From positions 186,001 through 250,000 of the forward strand of contig CAVSMD010000006.1 in the NCBI GenBank assembly GCA_963728995.1: 64,000 nucleotides of DNA, read 5' to 3'. The notes beneath the pieces are model-generated. The model was not told the origin of the DNA, searched no databases, and saw only the letters and a list, made by a program, of their open reading frames with translations. The translations under genes were made by a program, and so were the position numbers. The stretch comes from FEN-1219 sp963728995. Lineage in GTDB: Bacteria > Pseudomonadota > Gammaproteobacteria > Steroidobacterales > Rariloculaceae. Shown here piece after piece: positions 35,666 through 43,920 of this stretch (its first letter is position 1; each line of letters opens with the position of its first letter).

Positions 35666-38419
35666 TCAGGCGGCGTCGTGAATCGTTGCCTCGGTCTCAT
35701 CCTTCGTCGCTTCGGCCAGGAAATCCGCGAGCGCCGCGCGCACGCGATTCGCGTGCTCGGTGAGCGCCGCGCTCGTGGCGTCGGCATTGCCGGCGCGCAG
35801 CGCTTCGATGAGGCCGCGGTGATCGTCGAACGCTTCGCGAATCGCCAGCGGCGCGATCGTCAGCACGCGCCGCATGAGCTCCGGCACGTCCATCGAGTTG
35901 TAGATCTCGAACAGATGCGGGTTGCGCAGCAGGCTCATGAAGATCCGGTGGAACGCGTCGTCGGCGCGCAGGTACCGCGCCACGTGGGTCGGCGAGGTGC
36001 CGCGCACGAGTGGGGTGAATGCGCGCAGGCGGGCGACGAGCGCATCGCGCTCGACCTCGATCGATAGCGCCGCGCCCAGATACTGCGCGCTGCCGATCTC
36101 GAGCGCGGCGCGCGCGTCCAGCGCCTGAATCAGTGCGTCGACGTCGCCGGCCAGGCTGTCCTGCTCCTTCGCCACCGCGATCGAGAGATCCTCGACGATG
36201 CAGCCGGGCCGCAGCTCGTCGCGCTGCGCGGCGACTTCGCCGTGCGAGTCGAGCGCGCGCCTTATGCCGCTCGAAGCGTGCTTGCTCCAGGCCACGATGG
36301 TCTTCACGGCTCCGGCGCGGTTGCCGGCTGCGAGGCAGTCGGTCATGTACTCGTGGAAATACACGGCGTTCGGTGCGACGACTGGCGTGTCCTTGAGCGC
36401 CGCGGCGAACAGCTCCCGGAGTCGCAAGCGCCGAAAACCGAGCGACAGGTGCTCGTTCGCCAGCAGGTCCACGACGGCCGCGTGGTAGTGCTCGTTCAGC
36501 GCGAGATACGCGGCCCGGTCGACGAAGGCCTTGCCATCGCGCAGCTGCGCGAGCATGACCTCGAGTCGCTCGTAGAAGGCTTCCGAGGTCGATAGCGGAA
36601 TCGAGCCGCGGGAAAAGCGCAGCCACGTGGCGCCGGCCTCCAGCACGGCGCGTGCCTCGAGGGCGGTGCGCAGCTGCGGATAGTTCACATGCAGAATCTC
36701 TGTTTGCATGGGCAGTGCTGCCGCGTGCGCAGTCGGCTGCAGCAGGCGGCGCATGATCTTGCCGCTCGTGGTCTTCGGCAGGTCGTCCATGATCTCCACG
36801 AGGCGCGGATACTTGTACGCCGCCATGCGCTCCCGAGCGAATACGCGAATTTCGTCGGGAGTGACCGTGTGGCCCGGCTTCAGGCTGATCACCGCCTTGA
36901 TCGTCTCGCCGCGATAGGCGTCCGGCACGCCGACGACGGCGGCTTCGCGCACGGCCGGATGCTCGTACAGCACTTCCTCGACCTCGCGCGGCCACACCTT
37001 GAAGCCGGACGCGACGATCATGTCCTTCGAGCGATCGACGAGATAGAACCAGCCGTGCTCGTCCATGAAGCCCACGTCGCCGGTGCGCAAGCCGTCGGCG
37101 GTCAATGTCTTCGCCGTGGCGCCGGGGTTCTGCCAATACCCGGGCACGATCTGCGGCCCCGCGATCACGAACTCGCCGATCTCGCGCGGCCCGGCCTCCG
37201 CGCCGCCGTCCGTCATGACCTTGACGTTCGTGTTGAACACCGGCACGCCGATCGACATTGCGCCCGTGTGCGGGTCGATGGGTGGGATCGCGCCGTGCGG
37301 CGTCATGTGTGTCGGCGACGTGGCCTCGGTGAGGCCATACATCGGCTGGATTCGAACGCCGGTACGTGCATACCAGTCGTCGAGCACGGTGACCGGCGTG
37401 GGGGCGCCGCCCGTGTACACCTTGGTGAGCGAGCTCAGAGTGCGCTTCTCGAGCTCGCCGCTGTTCAAGAGCGCGATGAACGCCGTCACGGCCGACACGG
37501 TGAACGTGGCCCGGTGCACCTCGATCAACCGGCACGCCTCGGCCACGTCGAACCGGTAGAAGAGCACGAGCGGCGCGCCCGTGAGCAGCGCGAGCGCCAC
37601 GTGGCCGATCAGACCCGTGACGTGGAACAGCGGCGCCAGGCCCATGATCGTGTCGGCATTCGTCAGCCCGATCCAGCGTTCGTACACCGACGTCGCGAAC
37701 ACCACGTTGCGATGCGTGTTCATGGCGCCCTTCGGGTCGCCGGTGGTCCCCGACGTGAAGACCATGAACGCGACGTCGTCGCCCGTGAGCTCGATCGGCC
37801 TAGGCGATCGTCCCATGTGCTGCGTGACGATCGCGCAGAGGTTGGCGGTGCCCGCCTGCGGGGCTCGCTCGATGCCGGCGAGCATCGTCGGCAAGGGCGC
37901 TCCGGGCTCGAGGAACTCGAGCGGCGAGGTCGTGAGCGTATGCGCCACGGCCGTGGCGGGCACGGCGGCCTTCGCAGCTTGCTGGTACAGGTCTTCCTGA
38001 CAGATCAGCACGCGGCTGCCCGAGCTCGCGAGAATCTTCACGAGCTCGCGCTCGCGCAGCATCGGATTGCACGGCACGATCACGGCGCCGCACTTCCAGG
38101 CGGCCAGCACGCTGATCACGACCTGCGGAATGTTCTGCATGTAGATGGCGACGCGGTCGCCGGGCTCGATGCCGAGCTGCTGCAGGCCGACGGCCAGCGC
38201 ATCCGACATCCGGGCGCATTCCTCGGCCGTGATCGTCCTGTCGAAATAGTGGACGAGCGGCGCCGTCGGGTCGCGGGCCGCCGTGGCCGTGAACATCGCC
38301 AGCGCCGTGGCGCTGGCGGTCTGGATCGTGGCCGGGACGTCGCGATAGAGGCCGAGCCAGGGCTTGGCCGCGCGCTCGCCGCGCTCGAGGGTCATGAGAT
38401 TATCGAGGGTGCTCCGCAT
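35666..38419 (-). CDS. Acyl-CoA synthetase fused to two FCD (GntR/FadR-type ligand-binding) domains
   Basis: A 917-residue protein without a stop or internal ribosome site. Residues 1-560 are a complete AMP-forming ligase: P-loop FTSGTTGDPKG (221-231), YGLTEA (361-366), RTGD (446-449), DRSKDMIVASGFKVWP (462-477) and catalytic Lys554 in KTTSGKIMRR. It activates a carboxylic acid with ATP and CoA. Residues about 582-720 and 760-900 are helical FCD domains, each starting with an ALEARAVLE-type helix. Domain 2 keeps the full metal set Asp820, His824 (DDAFH), His867, His889. Domain 1 has Asn642 in place of Asp, with His646, His689, His714. No intact winged helix is present. The architecture is, to my knowledge, unusual; the FCD parts may sense the acid or an acyl-CoA. 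Confidence 0.85.
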   Translation of the reverse strand: MRSTLDNLMTLERGERAAKPWLGLYRDVPATIQTASATALAMFTATAARDPTAPLVHYFDRTITAEECARMSDALAVGLQQLGIEPGDRVAIYMQNIPQVVISVLAAWKCGAVIVPCNPMLRERELVKILASSGSRVLICQEDLYQQAAKAAVPATAVAHTLTTSPLEFLEPGAPLPTMLAGIERAPQAGTANLCAIVTQHMGRSPRPIELTGDDVAFMVFTSGTTGDPKGAMNTHRNVVFATSVYERWIGLTNADTIMGLAPLFHVTGLIGHVALALLTGAPLVLFYRFDVAEACRLIEVHRATFTVSAVTAFIALLNSGELEKRTLSSLTKVYTGGAPTPVTVLDDWYARTGVRIQPMYGLTEATSPTHMTPHGAIPPIDPHTGAMSIGVPVFNTNVKVMTDGGAEAGPREIGEFVIAGPQIVPGYWQNPGATAKTLTADGLRTGDVGFMDEHGWFYLVDRSKDMIVASGFKVWPREVEEVLYEHPAVREAAVVGVPDAYRGETIKAVISLKPGHTVTPDEIRVFARERMAAYKYPRLVEIMDDLPKTTSGKIMRRLLQPTAHAAALPMQTEILHVNYPQLRTALEARAVLEAGATWLRFSRGSIPLSTSEAFYERLEVMLAQLRDGKAFVDRAAYLALNEHYHAAVVDLLANEHLSLGFRRLRLRELFAAALKDTPVVAPNAVYFHEYMTDCLAAGNRAGAVKTIVAWSKHASSGIRRALDSHGEVAAQRDELRPGCIVEDLSIAVAKEQDSLAGDVDALIQALDARAALEIGSAQYLGAALSIEVERDALVARLRAFTPLVRGTSPTHVARYLRADDAFHRIFMSLLRNPHLFEIYNSMDVPELMRRVLTIAPLAIREAFDDHRGLIEALRAGNADATSAALTEHANRVRAALADFLAEATKDETEATIHDAA

Positions 38420-38769
38420 TGCTCCGCCTACCGCACGCGAGTCCTTCGCGGCGTCTTACGCCACGCTTTGCGAAAGGCATGCCAACTGCCGCGCGGTGGG
38501 CCGGAGCGGTCGATCGCCGCAAACCGGCCTCGTAGCGGCGCTAACGCCGGTGGAGGTAGCAGGCTCGACGGTCCCGGCCGCTCGATCGCGAGGCAGCGCG
38601 AAACCCGCATGCACGAATTTTGGGCAGAAACCCCGGTGCGTAACGATGCACGAGCGGGCGTCGGGCTGTCTGACTCGCGCCGTGCCGCGTACAATCGATC
38701 TCGCGGCACGCCCCAGATCGGTGCGGACCGCACGGTTTGCGGAACGAGCGCTCACTAGCAGAGGACAGC
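38420..38769. other. Divergent intergenic region, ligase-FCD fusion / M24 gene
   Basis: About 350 bases without a credible gene. It holds a promoter-like CTGTCT-N18-TACAAT for the M24 gene at 38666-38695. Short inverted stretches rich in CG occur, but no obvious GntR-type operator was seen. Confidence 0.4.
38666..38695 (+). promoter_or_regulatory. Putative promoter of the M24 gene
   Basis: CTGTCT (38666-38671), 18-base spacer, TACAAT (38690-38695), then CGA. It shares hexamers, spacing and the flanking CGA with the element at 33934-33963. It is 75 bases upstream of the ATG. Confidence 0.45.
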
Positions 38770-40134
38770 ATGGCAAAGAAGAAGAAGCGTAAGTCGAAGG
38801 CGGCGGCGAAGACCGCACCCGTCAGGAAGGGTGGGAAGTCGGCCCTCGTGGAGCCCACGGTGGTGCTGGACGACGATATCGATCCCCATCACCAGTGGAA
38901 GCGACCGCTGCAGGCCCCCGGCCACACCCAGGTCGACTTCGAGGAGCGCGTGAATTTTCGCCGGTTGCACAATTACCGCCTTGCGCGCGTGCGGCAGGCG
39001 CTCGCGGGCTCGGGCCTCGGCGCATTGTTGTCGTTCGATCAGCACAACATTCGCTATACGACGAGCACTGTCATCGGCGAGTGGGCGCGCGACAAGCTGC
39101 TGCGTTACTCGCTGATCACCGGCAACGGCGATCCGTACATCTGGGACTTCGGTTCCGCGGCCAAGCACCACAAGCTGTATGCGCCGTGGCTGCACAACGA
39201 CCATTGCCGCGCCGGCATGCTCGGCATGCGCGGCGCCGTGGGCTCCGACCGGACGCTGTTCCGCGACGCCGCACGCGAGATCAAGGCGCTGCTCGACGCC
39301 GAGGGCGTGGGCAACATGCCGCTCGGCGTGGACGTCGTCGAGCCACCGATGCTGTTCGAGCTACAGAAGGCGGGTATCGAGGTCCGCGACGGCCAGCAGA
39401 CGATGCTGCTCGCGCGCGAGATCAAGAGCCACGACGAGATCACGCTGCTGAACATGGCGTCGGCGATGGTCGACGGCGTGTACCAGGATATCGCCGAGGC
39501 GTTGAAGCCAGGCATCAAGGAATCGGAAATCGTCGGGCTCGCGGCCGGCCGCCTGTACGCCATGGGCTCGGACTGCGTCGAGGCCATCAACTCGATTGCG
39601 GGCGAACGTTGCTCGCCGCACCCGCACAACTTCACGGATCGGTTGATCCGCCCGGGCGACCAGGCGTTCTTCGACATCATTCACTCGTTCATCGGCTATC
39701 GCACGTGCTACTACCGCACGTTCTCCGTTGGTCGCGCGACGGCACCGCAACGCACGGCGTATCGCAAGGCGCGCGAGTGGATGGATCGCACGATCGAGCT
39801 GCTGAAGCCGGGCATGGGCAGCGATGAGGTTGCGCATGCGCTGCCGACCGCCGACGAGATCGGCTTCGCGAGCGAGATCGATGCTTTCGGTCTGAACTTC
39901 TGCCACGGCTTGGGGTTGGGTCTGCACGAGCGGCCGCTGATCTCGCGCGTGACGTCGTTCCGCGATCCTATCGAGCTGAAGATCGGCATGGTGTTCGCCG
40001 TGGAGACCTACTGCCCGGCGACGGACGGTATCTCGGCAGCGCGCATCGAGGAGGAGGTGGTCCTCACGCCGGAAGGCGCGAAGATCATCACGCTGTACCC
40101 GGCCGAGGACCTGCCGATCGCGAACCCGTACTGA
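38770..40134 (+). CDS. M24 family metallopeptidase-like protein with an altered metal site
   Basis: A 454-residue protein. AGAGGA precedes the ATG at 38770. The N-terminal 30 residues are a Lys-rich tail (MAKKKKRKSKAAAK); then come a creatinase-N-like domain (about 60-215) and a pita-bread domain. Metal ligands expected for M24 are Asp302 (FFDII), His379 (CHGLGLGLHE), Glu412 (AVETYCP) and Glu427 (RIEEEVV), all present. However, the second Asp of the usual GYxxDxxRTF motif is Cys313 (GYRTCYYRTF). It may bind metal differently or not be a peptidase. It is divergent from the ligase-FCD gene. Confidence 0.85.
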   Translation: MAKKKKRKSKAAAKTAPVRKGGKSALVEPTVVLDDDIDPHHQWKRPLQAPGHTQVDFEERVNFRRLHNYRLARVRQALAGSGLGALLSFDQHNIRYTTSTVIGEWARDKLLRYSLITGNGDPYIWDFGSAAKHHKLYAPWLHNDHCRAGMLGMRGAVGSDRTLFRDAAREIKALLDAEGVGNMPLGVDVVEPPMLFELQKAGIEVRDGQQTMLLAREIKSHDEITLLNMASAMVDGVYQDIAEALKPGIKESEIVGLAAGRLYAMGSDCVEAINSIAGERCSPHPHNFTDRLIRPGDQAFFDIIHSFIGYRTCYYRTFSVGRATAPQRTAYRKAREWMDRTIELLKPGMGSDEVAHALPTADEIGFASEIDAFGLNFCHGLGLGLHERPLISRVTSFRDPIELKIGMVFAVETYCPATDGISAARIEEEVVLTPEGAKIITLYPAEDLPIANPY

Positions 40135-40214
40135 GCTGCGCGCGTCCCCCTCTCCGTCGCGAACTTGATGAGTCGATCACACTCGTCGCGACGGCGTCCG
40201 GGGACACTACCGTC

Positions 40215-40496
40215 TTGTACATCTTGCTAGGGAGTGTCACCCCCGTGGTCGAAATCGGAGGCGCGCCGCACGTTGGCGCATTCGTTGGGTTGGTCGGGAC
40301 GTCGTTCTGTTCCTTCGTGATCGGCGTGGTGCTGCGCAAGTGGCCAAGCCGCGTCCAGGCCTACGTGGAAGCGCTCGATGGCTCGATGCACTTCATGCGA
40401 CCCGAGGCACACCGTGCGCTGATCGAGAGCAGTGGTCTCGTGCTCGTCGCGCTGTCGTTCGTGGCGCTGCTCGCGGCGGGCTACCAGCTGCACTGA
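40215..40496 (+). CDS. Small membrane protein
   Basis: Up to 93 residues with two hydrophobic helices (HVGAFVGLVGTSFCSFVIGVVL and SSGLVLVALSFVALLAAGYQL) around a polar loop (RKWPSRVQAYVEALDGSMHF). Not recognised. The start is uncertain: TTG at 40215 has no ribosome site, while GTG at 40245 has AGGGAG ten bases upstream and would give 83 residues. It stands between the M24 gene and convergent DUF427 gene. Confidence 0.45.
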   Translation: MYILLGSVTPVVEIGGAPHVGAFVGLVGTSFCSFVIGVVLRKWPSRVQAYVEALDGSMHFMRPEAHRALIESSGLVLVALSFVALLAAGYQLH

Positions 40497-40571
40497 CTCG
40501 GCGCCGCCCGCCGCGGAAGCTGAAGCAGCGCCGTCGAACGGTGCTCGTGGGCGCCAGGCGCACCGTCCTCG

Positions 40572-40955
40572 TCAGGGTTTCGGCTGCACCTTGATCTCCG
40601 GAATCTTGTCGTCATAGAACGCGAGCCGGTCCTTGAGCTCGAGGTGCTCGTCGTACGGCTCCTCGTAGGACCACACCGCGTCCTTCAGGGTTACGCCGTC
40701 GCTCTGCACGTCGAAGTAGCATGCGACGCCCTTGTAGGGGCAGTTCGTCGTTTTCGCGGAACGCGCGAGCCGTTCCATGCGCACATCGTCGCGCGGGAAG
40801 TAATAACGGCTCGGGTTGCCGTCCTCCTCGACTTTGATCACGTCGCTCGAATCGGCGAGCAGCTCGCGGGCGGTGCTCGCGCGGATCCGCTCTTGCAGAT
40901 GGTTTTCGACGACCTTGTGCTCGGGATGCTCTCGATGGCCCGGAGAGTGGCTCAT
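40572..40955 (-). CDS. DUF427 domain-containing protein
   Basis: A 127-residue cytoplasmic protein. AAGGAGGCGAGTC directly before the ATG at 40955 is the best ribosome site in this part of the window. The DUF427 core reads RYYFPRDDVRMERLARS, TNCPYKGVACYFDV and DAVWSYEEPYDEHLELKDRLAFYDD. The family has a small beta-rich fold of unknown activity and is widespread in soil bacteria. Confidence 0.88.
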   Translation of the reverse strand: MSHSPGHREHPEHKVVENHLQERIRASTARELLADSSDVIKVEEDGNPSRYYFPRDDVRMERLARSAKTTNCPYKGVACYFDVQSDGVTLKDAVWSYEEPYDEHLELKDRLAFYDDKIPEIKVQPKP

Positions 40956-41144
40956 GACTCGCCTCCTTGCGTGCGTTGTCTGTGCTTCGCGCGGCGCTGC
41001 GCCGCTTATCAGAACGGACAACGCGGGCGCGAGCCGGGTTCCGCGGGTCGTTCGAGCGAGGCGAGCTCTGTAGCCACAGTGCGGCACTGGCCCCCCGCCC
41101 TCCGAAACCGCGTACCATCCTCGCGATTGGCCAGTGGGGGTTGT

Positions 41145-42194
41145 ATGACCGCGTATGGCAGCAGGATTGCGTCGTTCATCGTGCTGGTCGTGGGCTCCTG
41201 CGCGGCCGCCGCCGCGCCGTTGACCCTCGAGCAGCAAGGCAGCTTTTTCGTCGGCGGCGAGTACAAGTCGGTGGCGACTCCGGCCGTCGGCCCGATCCCG
41301 GCCCAGAGGGGCGACATCACCGTCAACCAAATGTACGTGCAGTATCAGATCCCTGTGCGTGGTGATCGGCACGTGCCCGTCGTCATGGTTCACGGCTGCT
41401 GCTTGAGCAGCAAGACCTGGGAGACGACGCCGGACGGGCGAATGGGCTGGAGCGAGTACTTCGTGCGGAAGGACCGCTCGGTCTATCTCGCGGATCAGGT
41501 GTCGCGCGCCCGCTCGGGCTTCGATCCGACCGCGTTCAGCGACGTACGGTCCGGCAAGACCCCGCCGGGCCAGCTGCCGACGATCCTTGCGGCGACCCAC
41601 CAGGTGGCCTGGACCGTCTTCCGGTTCGGGCCGAGGTTCGGCGAGCCGTTCCCGGACGAGCAGTTCCCGATTGCCGCCATGGACGAGCTGTACAAGCAGA
41701 TGATTCCGGACCTGAATGCCACGCTGCCGCAGGACGCGAACCCCACCTGGACGCAGATGGCCGCCCTCGGCGTGAAGCTCGGCGGCGCCGTGCTCATGGG
41801 GCACTCCGAGTCGGGATTTTTTCCCGAGCGCGCCGCGCTGATCGACGCTCGTGGGATCAAGGGCATCGTCTCGATCGAGATGCCGTGCGCCACGGATCTC
41901 GGCACGGCGCAGCTCGCAACCCTCGCCCGAATTCCGACGCTCGTGATGTTCGGCGATCACCTGGGCGACGTCACGGGCGGTCCCGTGAGCTGGGCGCAAT
42001 CGTTCGACGGCTGCAAGACCTTCGTCGGTCAATTGAAAAACGCCGGCGGCGATGCCGAGCTGATGCACTTGCCGGCGCTCGGCATCAAAGGCAACAGCCA
42101 CATGCTGATGCAGGACAAAAACAGCGACCAGCTCGCCGATCTCGTGATCGACTGGATCGATCGGCACGTGGAGGCGAAGAAGCCCCCGCGCTGA
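41145..42194 (+). CDS. Secreted alpha/beta hydrolase (esterase)
   Basis: A 349-residue protein with a signal peptide (FIVLVVGSCAAAAAP). MVHGCCLSSKTWETTPDGR is the oxyanion-hole region and GHSESGFFPERAAL the nucleophile elbow with catalytic Ser; the acid probably lies in MFGDHLGD and the His in KGNSHMLMQ. This pattern fits secreted esterases related to those annotated as alpha/beta hydrolases next to catabolic genes. The substrate is unknown. ATG at 41145 has GGGGG seven bases upstream. Confidence 0.8.
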   Translation: MTAYGSRIASFIVLVVGSCAAAAAPLTLEQQGSFFVGGEYKSVATPAVGPIPAQRGDITVNQMYVQYQIPVRGDRHVPVVMVHGCCLSSKTWETTPDGRMGWSEYFVRKDRSVYLADQVSRARSGFDPTAFSDVRSGKTPPGQLPTILAATHQVAWTVFRFGPRFGEPFPDEQFPIAAMDELYKQMIPDLNATLPQDANPTWTQMAALGVKLGGAVLMGHSESGFFPERAALIDARGIKGIVSIEMPCATDLGTAQLATLARIPTLVMFGDHLGDVTGGPVSWAQSFDGCKTFVGQLKNAGGDAELMHLPALGIKGNSHMLMQDKNSDQLADLVIDWIDRHVEAKKPPR

Positions 42195-42258
42195 CGGCCG
42201 GCGCAGGTTGACAATCGGGGCTCACCGGCTAAGCATCTCCTGACCCACGGGGAGTCCG

Positions 42259-43168
42259 ATGCATCACTACGTTCGTGCCGCCGACGTCAAGCCCACGCCC
42301 GCGTTTCCGCAGCACGCCAGCGGCTACCGCCGCTTCGCGCTGTCCGACCGCTCGGTCGGTGCCGTGCACTCGGGGTGGGGGCTGGCAGAGCTCGACGCGG
42401 GCGGGCGAATCGACCTCAGCGTGCAGTCGTTCGAGAAGAGCTTCTACGTCGTCAGCGGCGATCCCGTCCTGATCCTCGATGGCCGCGGGTATCGGCTTTC
42501 GTCCGGCGCCTGCGGCGTGATCCCGGTCGGCATGCAGCACGCGTGGCTCGGCCCGACAACGGGCACGGCCGGCTGGCTCGACATGAACGCGCCGTGCCCG
42601 AAAGGCGAGAATTTCGCCGACCAGACTTATTTTCTGGGGCCGCCACCGGCGGTCGACAGTCAAGCCGTTCGACATTCGCGATCCGTCGTCGCGACATCTG
42701 TTCCGCATGGCGGAAGACGACATCAGGGTCGATTCCGTGCGGACCGGCATGAAGAAGGACGCCGCGAAGGTTTCCGCCAGCATGGCGACCGCGCTGCTGG
42801 TCTACAGCGGCATCTCGCTGAAGATGCTGGTCGACCAGCGGCTCGATGCGGCGCTACATACGATGTTCATGGTCGAGTACGAGCCGAACGCCAACGCGCA
42901 TCCGCACGATCATCCGCTCGAGGAGGCTTACTACATCATGTTCGGCGAGGTGGAGGCGTTGGCCGACGACCAGACCTACCTCATGAAGCCGGGCGACTTC
43001 CTGTGGGCCGGTGTAGGCTGCACGCATGCCTTCTACAATCGCGGCAGCGGCAACGTGCGTTGGCTGGAAACACAATCCCCGCAGCCGCCGGCACGCAACT
43101 CATACCGCTGGGCACGCGACTGGGACTACGTGGCCGAGCAACTAAAAGAACAAGGAGTCGCCCGATGA
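42259..43168 (+). CDS. Bicupin protein, one frameshift
   Basis: The first part (MHHYVRAADVKPTP, then SFEKSFYVVSGDPVLILDGRG and SGACGVIPVGMQHAWLG) is one cupin. After VDS, near 42661, one extra base breaks the frame; without it the protein continues KPFDIRDPSSRHLFRMAEDD and a second cupin with HPHDHPLEEAYYIMFGEVEA and GVGCTHAFYNRG, ending at 43168. The second domain keeps His and Glu metal ligands. The total is about 303 residues. Such bicupins act as dioxygenases or isomerases on ureido or aromatic acids. The SDR gene overlaps the stop (ATGA). Confidence 0.75.
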
Positions 43169-43884
43169 GCAGCAGCGCCGGCTCCGCCGCCAAGCCCAGC
43201 GTCGTCGTGATCGGCGGTACCGGCGGCATCGGGCATGCGATCGCGCAGTTTTACGCCGACCGCGGGTCGAAGGTCGTCATCACGGGTCGCGATGCCGCGC
43301 GCACGGCCGCAAGCGCCAAGGAAATCAGCGATAACGTCCGCGGCATTGCGCTGGACGTGGCCGAGCCCGAGTCGATCGAAGAGTCCCTGGCGGACATCGG
43401 CCACGTGGATCATCTCGCGCTCGTCGCCGTCGAGCGCGATTACAACAGTGCGCGCGAGTACGACATTGCGCGTGCTCGACGCATCGTGACGATGAAGCTC
43501 ATCGGTTATACCGAGGTCGCCCATACGTTGTATCCGCGCATGGGCGCCGGCGCGTCGGCCGTGCTGTTCGGCGGCCTTGCGAGCGAGCGCCCGTATCCCG
43601 GCTCGACGTCGATCACCACCGTGAACGGCGCCGTGAGCAGCCTGATCCGCACGCTCGCCGTGGAGCTCGCGCCGGTGCGGTTCAACGCGATCCATCCCGG
43701 CATCATTTCCGACAGCCCGGCCTGGCGCGACAAGCTCGAGGCCATCGCAAACATCGAGAAGCGCACGCCGGGCGGCCGCTTGGCCACTACCGACGACGTG
43801 GTCCACTCGGTGGACTTCCTGTTCACGAACCGGGGCGTGAACGGCATCAATCTCGTGATCGACGGCGGCTGGTTGCTAACTTGA
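43165..43884 (+). CDS. Short-chain dehydrogenase/reductase-like protein lacking the YxxxK motif
   Basis: A 239-residue protein with an intact Rossmann start (VVVIGGTGGIGHAIAQFYA) and ITGRDAARTAA after strand 2. The active-site region reads SITTVNGAVSSLIRTLAVEL: at the usual Tyr-x-x-x-Lys there are Ile and Asn, so the classical catalytic pair is missing. The rest (RFNAIHPGIISDSPAW and GVNGINLVIDGGWLLT) fits SDRs. It may use other residues or be a binding partner of the bicupin, with which it is translationally coupled (ATGA overlap). Confidence 0.8.
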   Translation: MSSSAGSAAKPSVVVIGGTGGIGHAIAQFYADRGSKVVITGRDAARTAASAKEISDNVRGIALDVAEPESIEESLADIGHVDHLALVAVERDYNSAREYDIARARRIVTMKLIGYTEVAHTLYPRMGAGASAVLFGGLASERPYPGSTSITTVNGAVSSLIRTLAVELAPVRFNAIHPGIISDSPAWRDKLEAIANIEKRTPGGRLATTDDVVHSVDFLFTNRGVNGINLVIDGGWLLT

Positions 43885-43920
43885 CGGAGGCAGGCGCGCT
43901 TTGAACGCTCGCCCGCGCGC

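Noticed and set aside
36260..36709. Separate translation of the FCD part from the ATG at residue 571 of the fusion
   Set aside because: No ribosome site precedes this ATG, and the frame is continuous with the ligase, so a single fusion protein is the simpler reading.
35697..37535. A 612-codon minus-strand frame
   Set aside because: It is a shifted frame inside the acyl-CoA synthetase-FCD gene and is Arg/Ala-rich throughout.
42208..42236. TTGACA with a weak -10 (AAGCAT) before the bicupin gene
   Set aside because: The -35 is perfect but the -10 match is poor, so I did not list it as a promoter.
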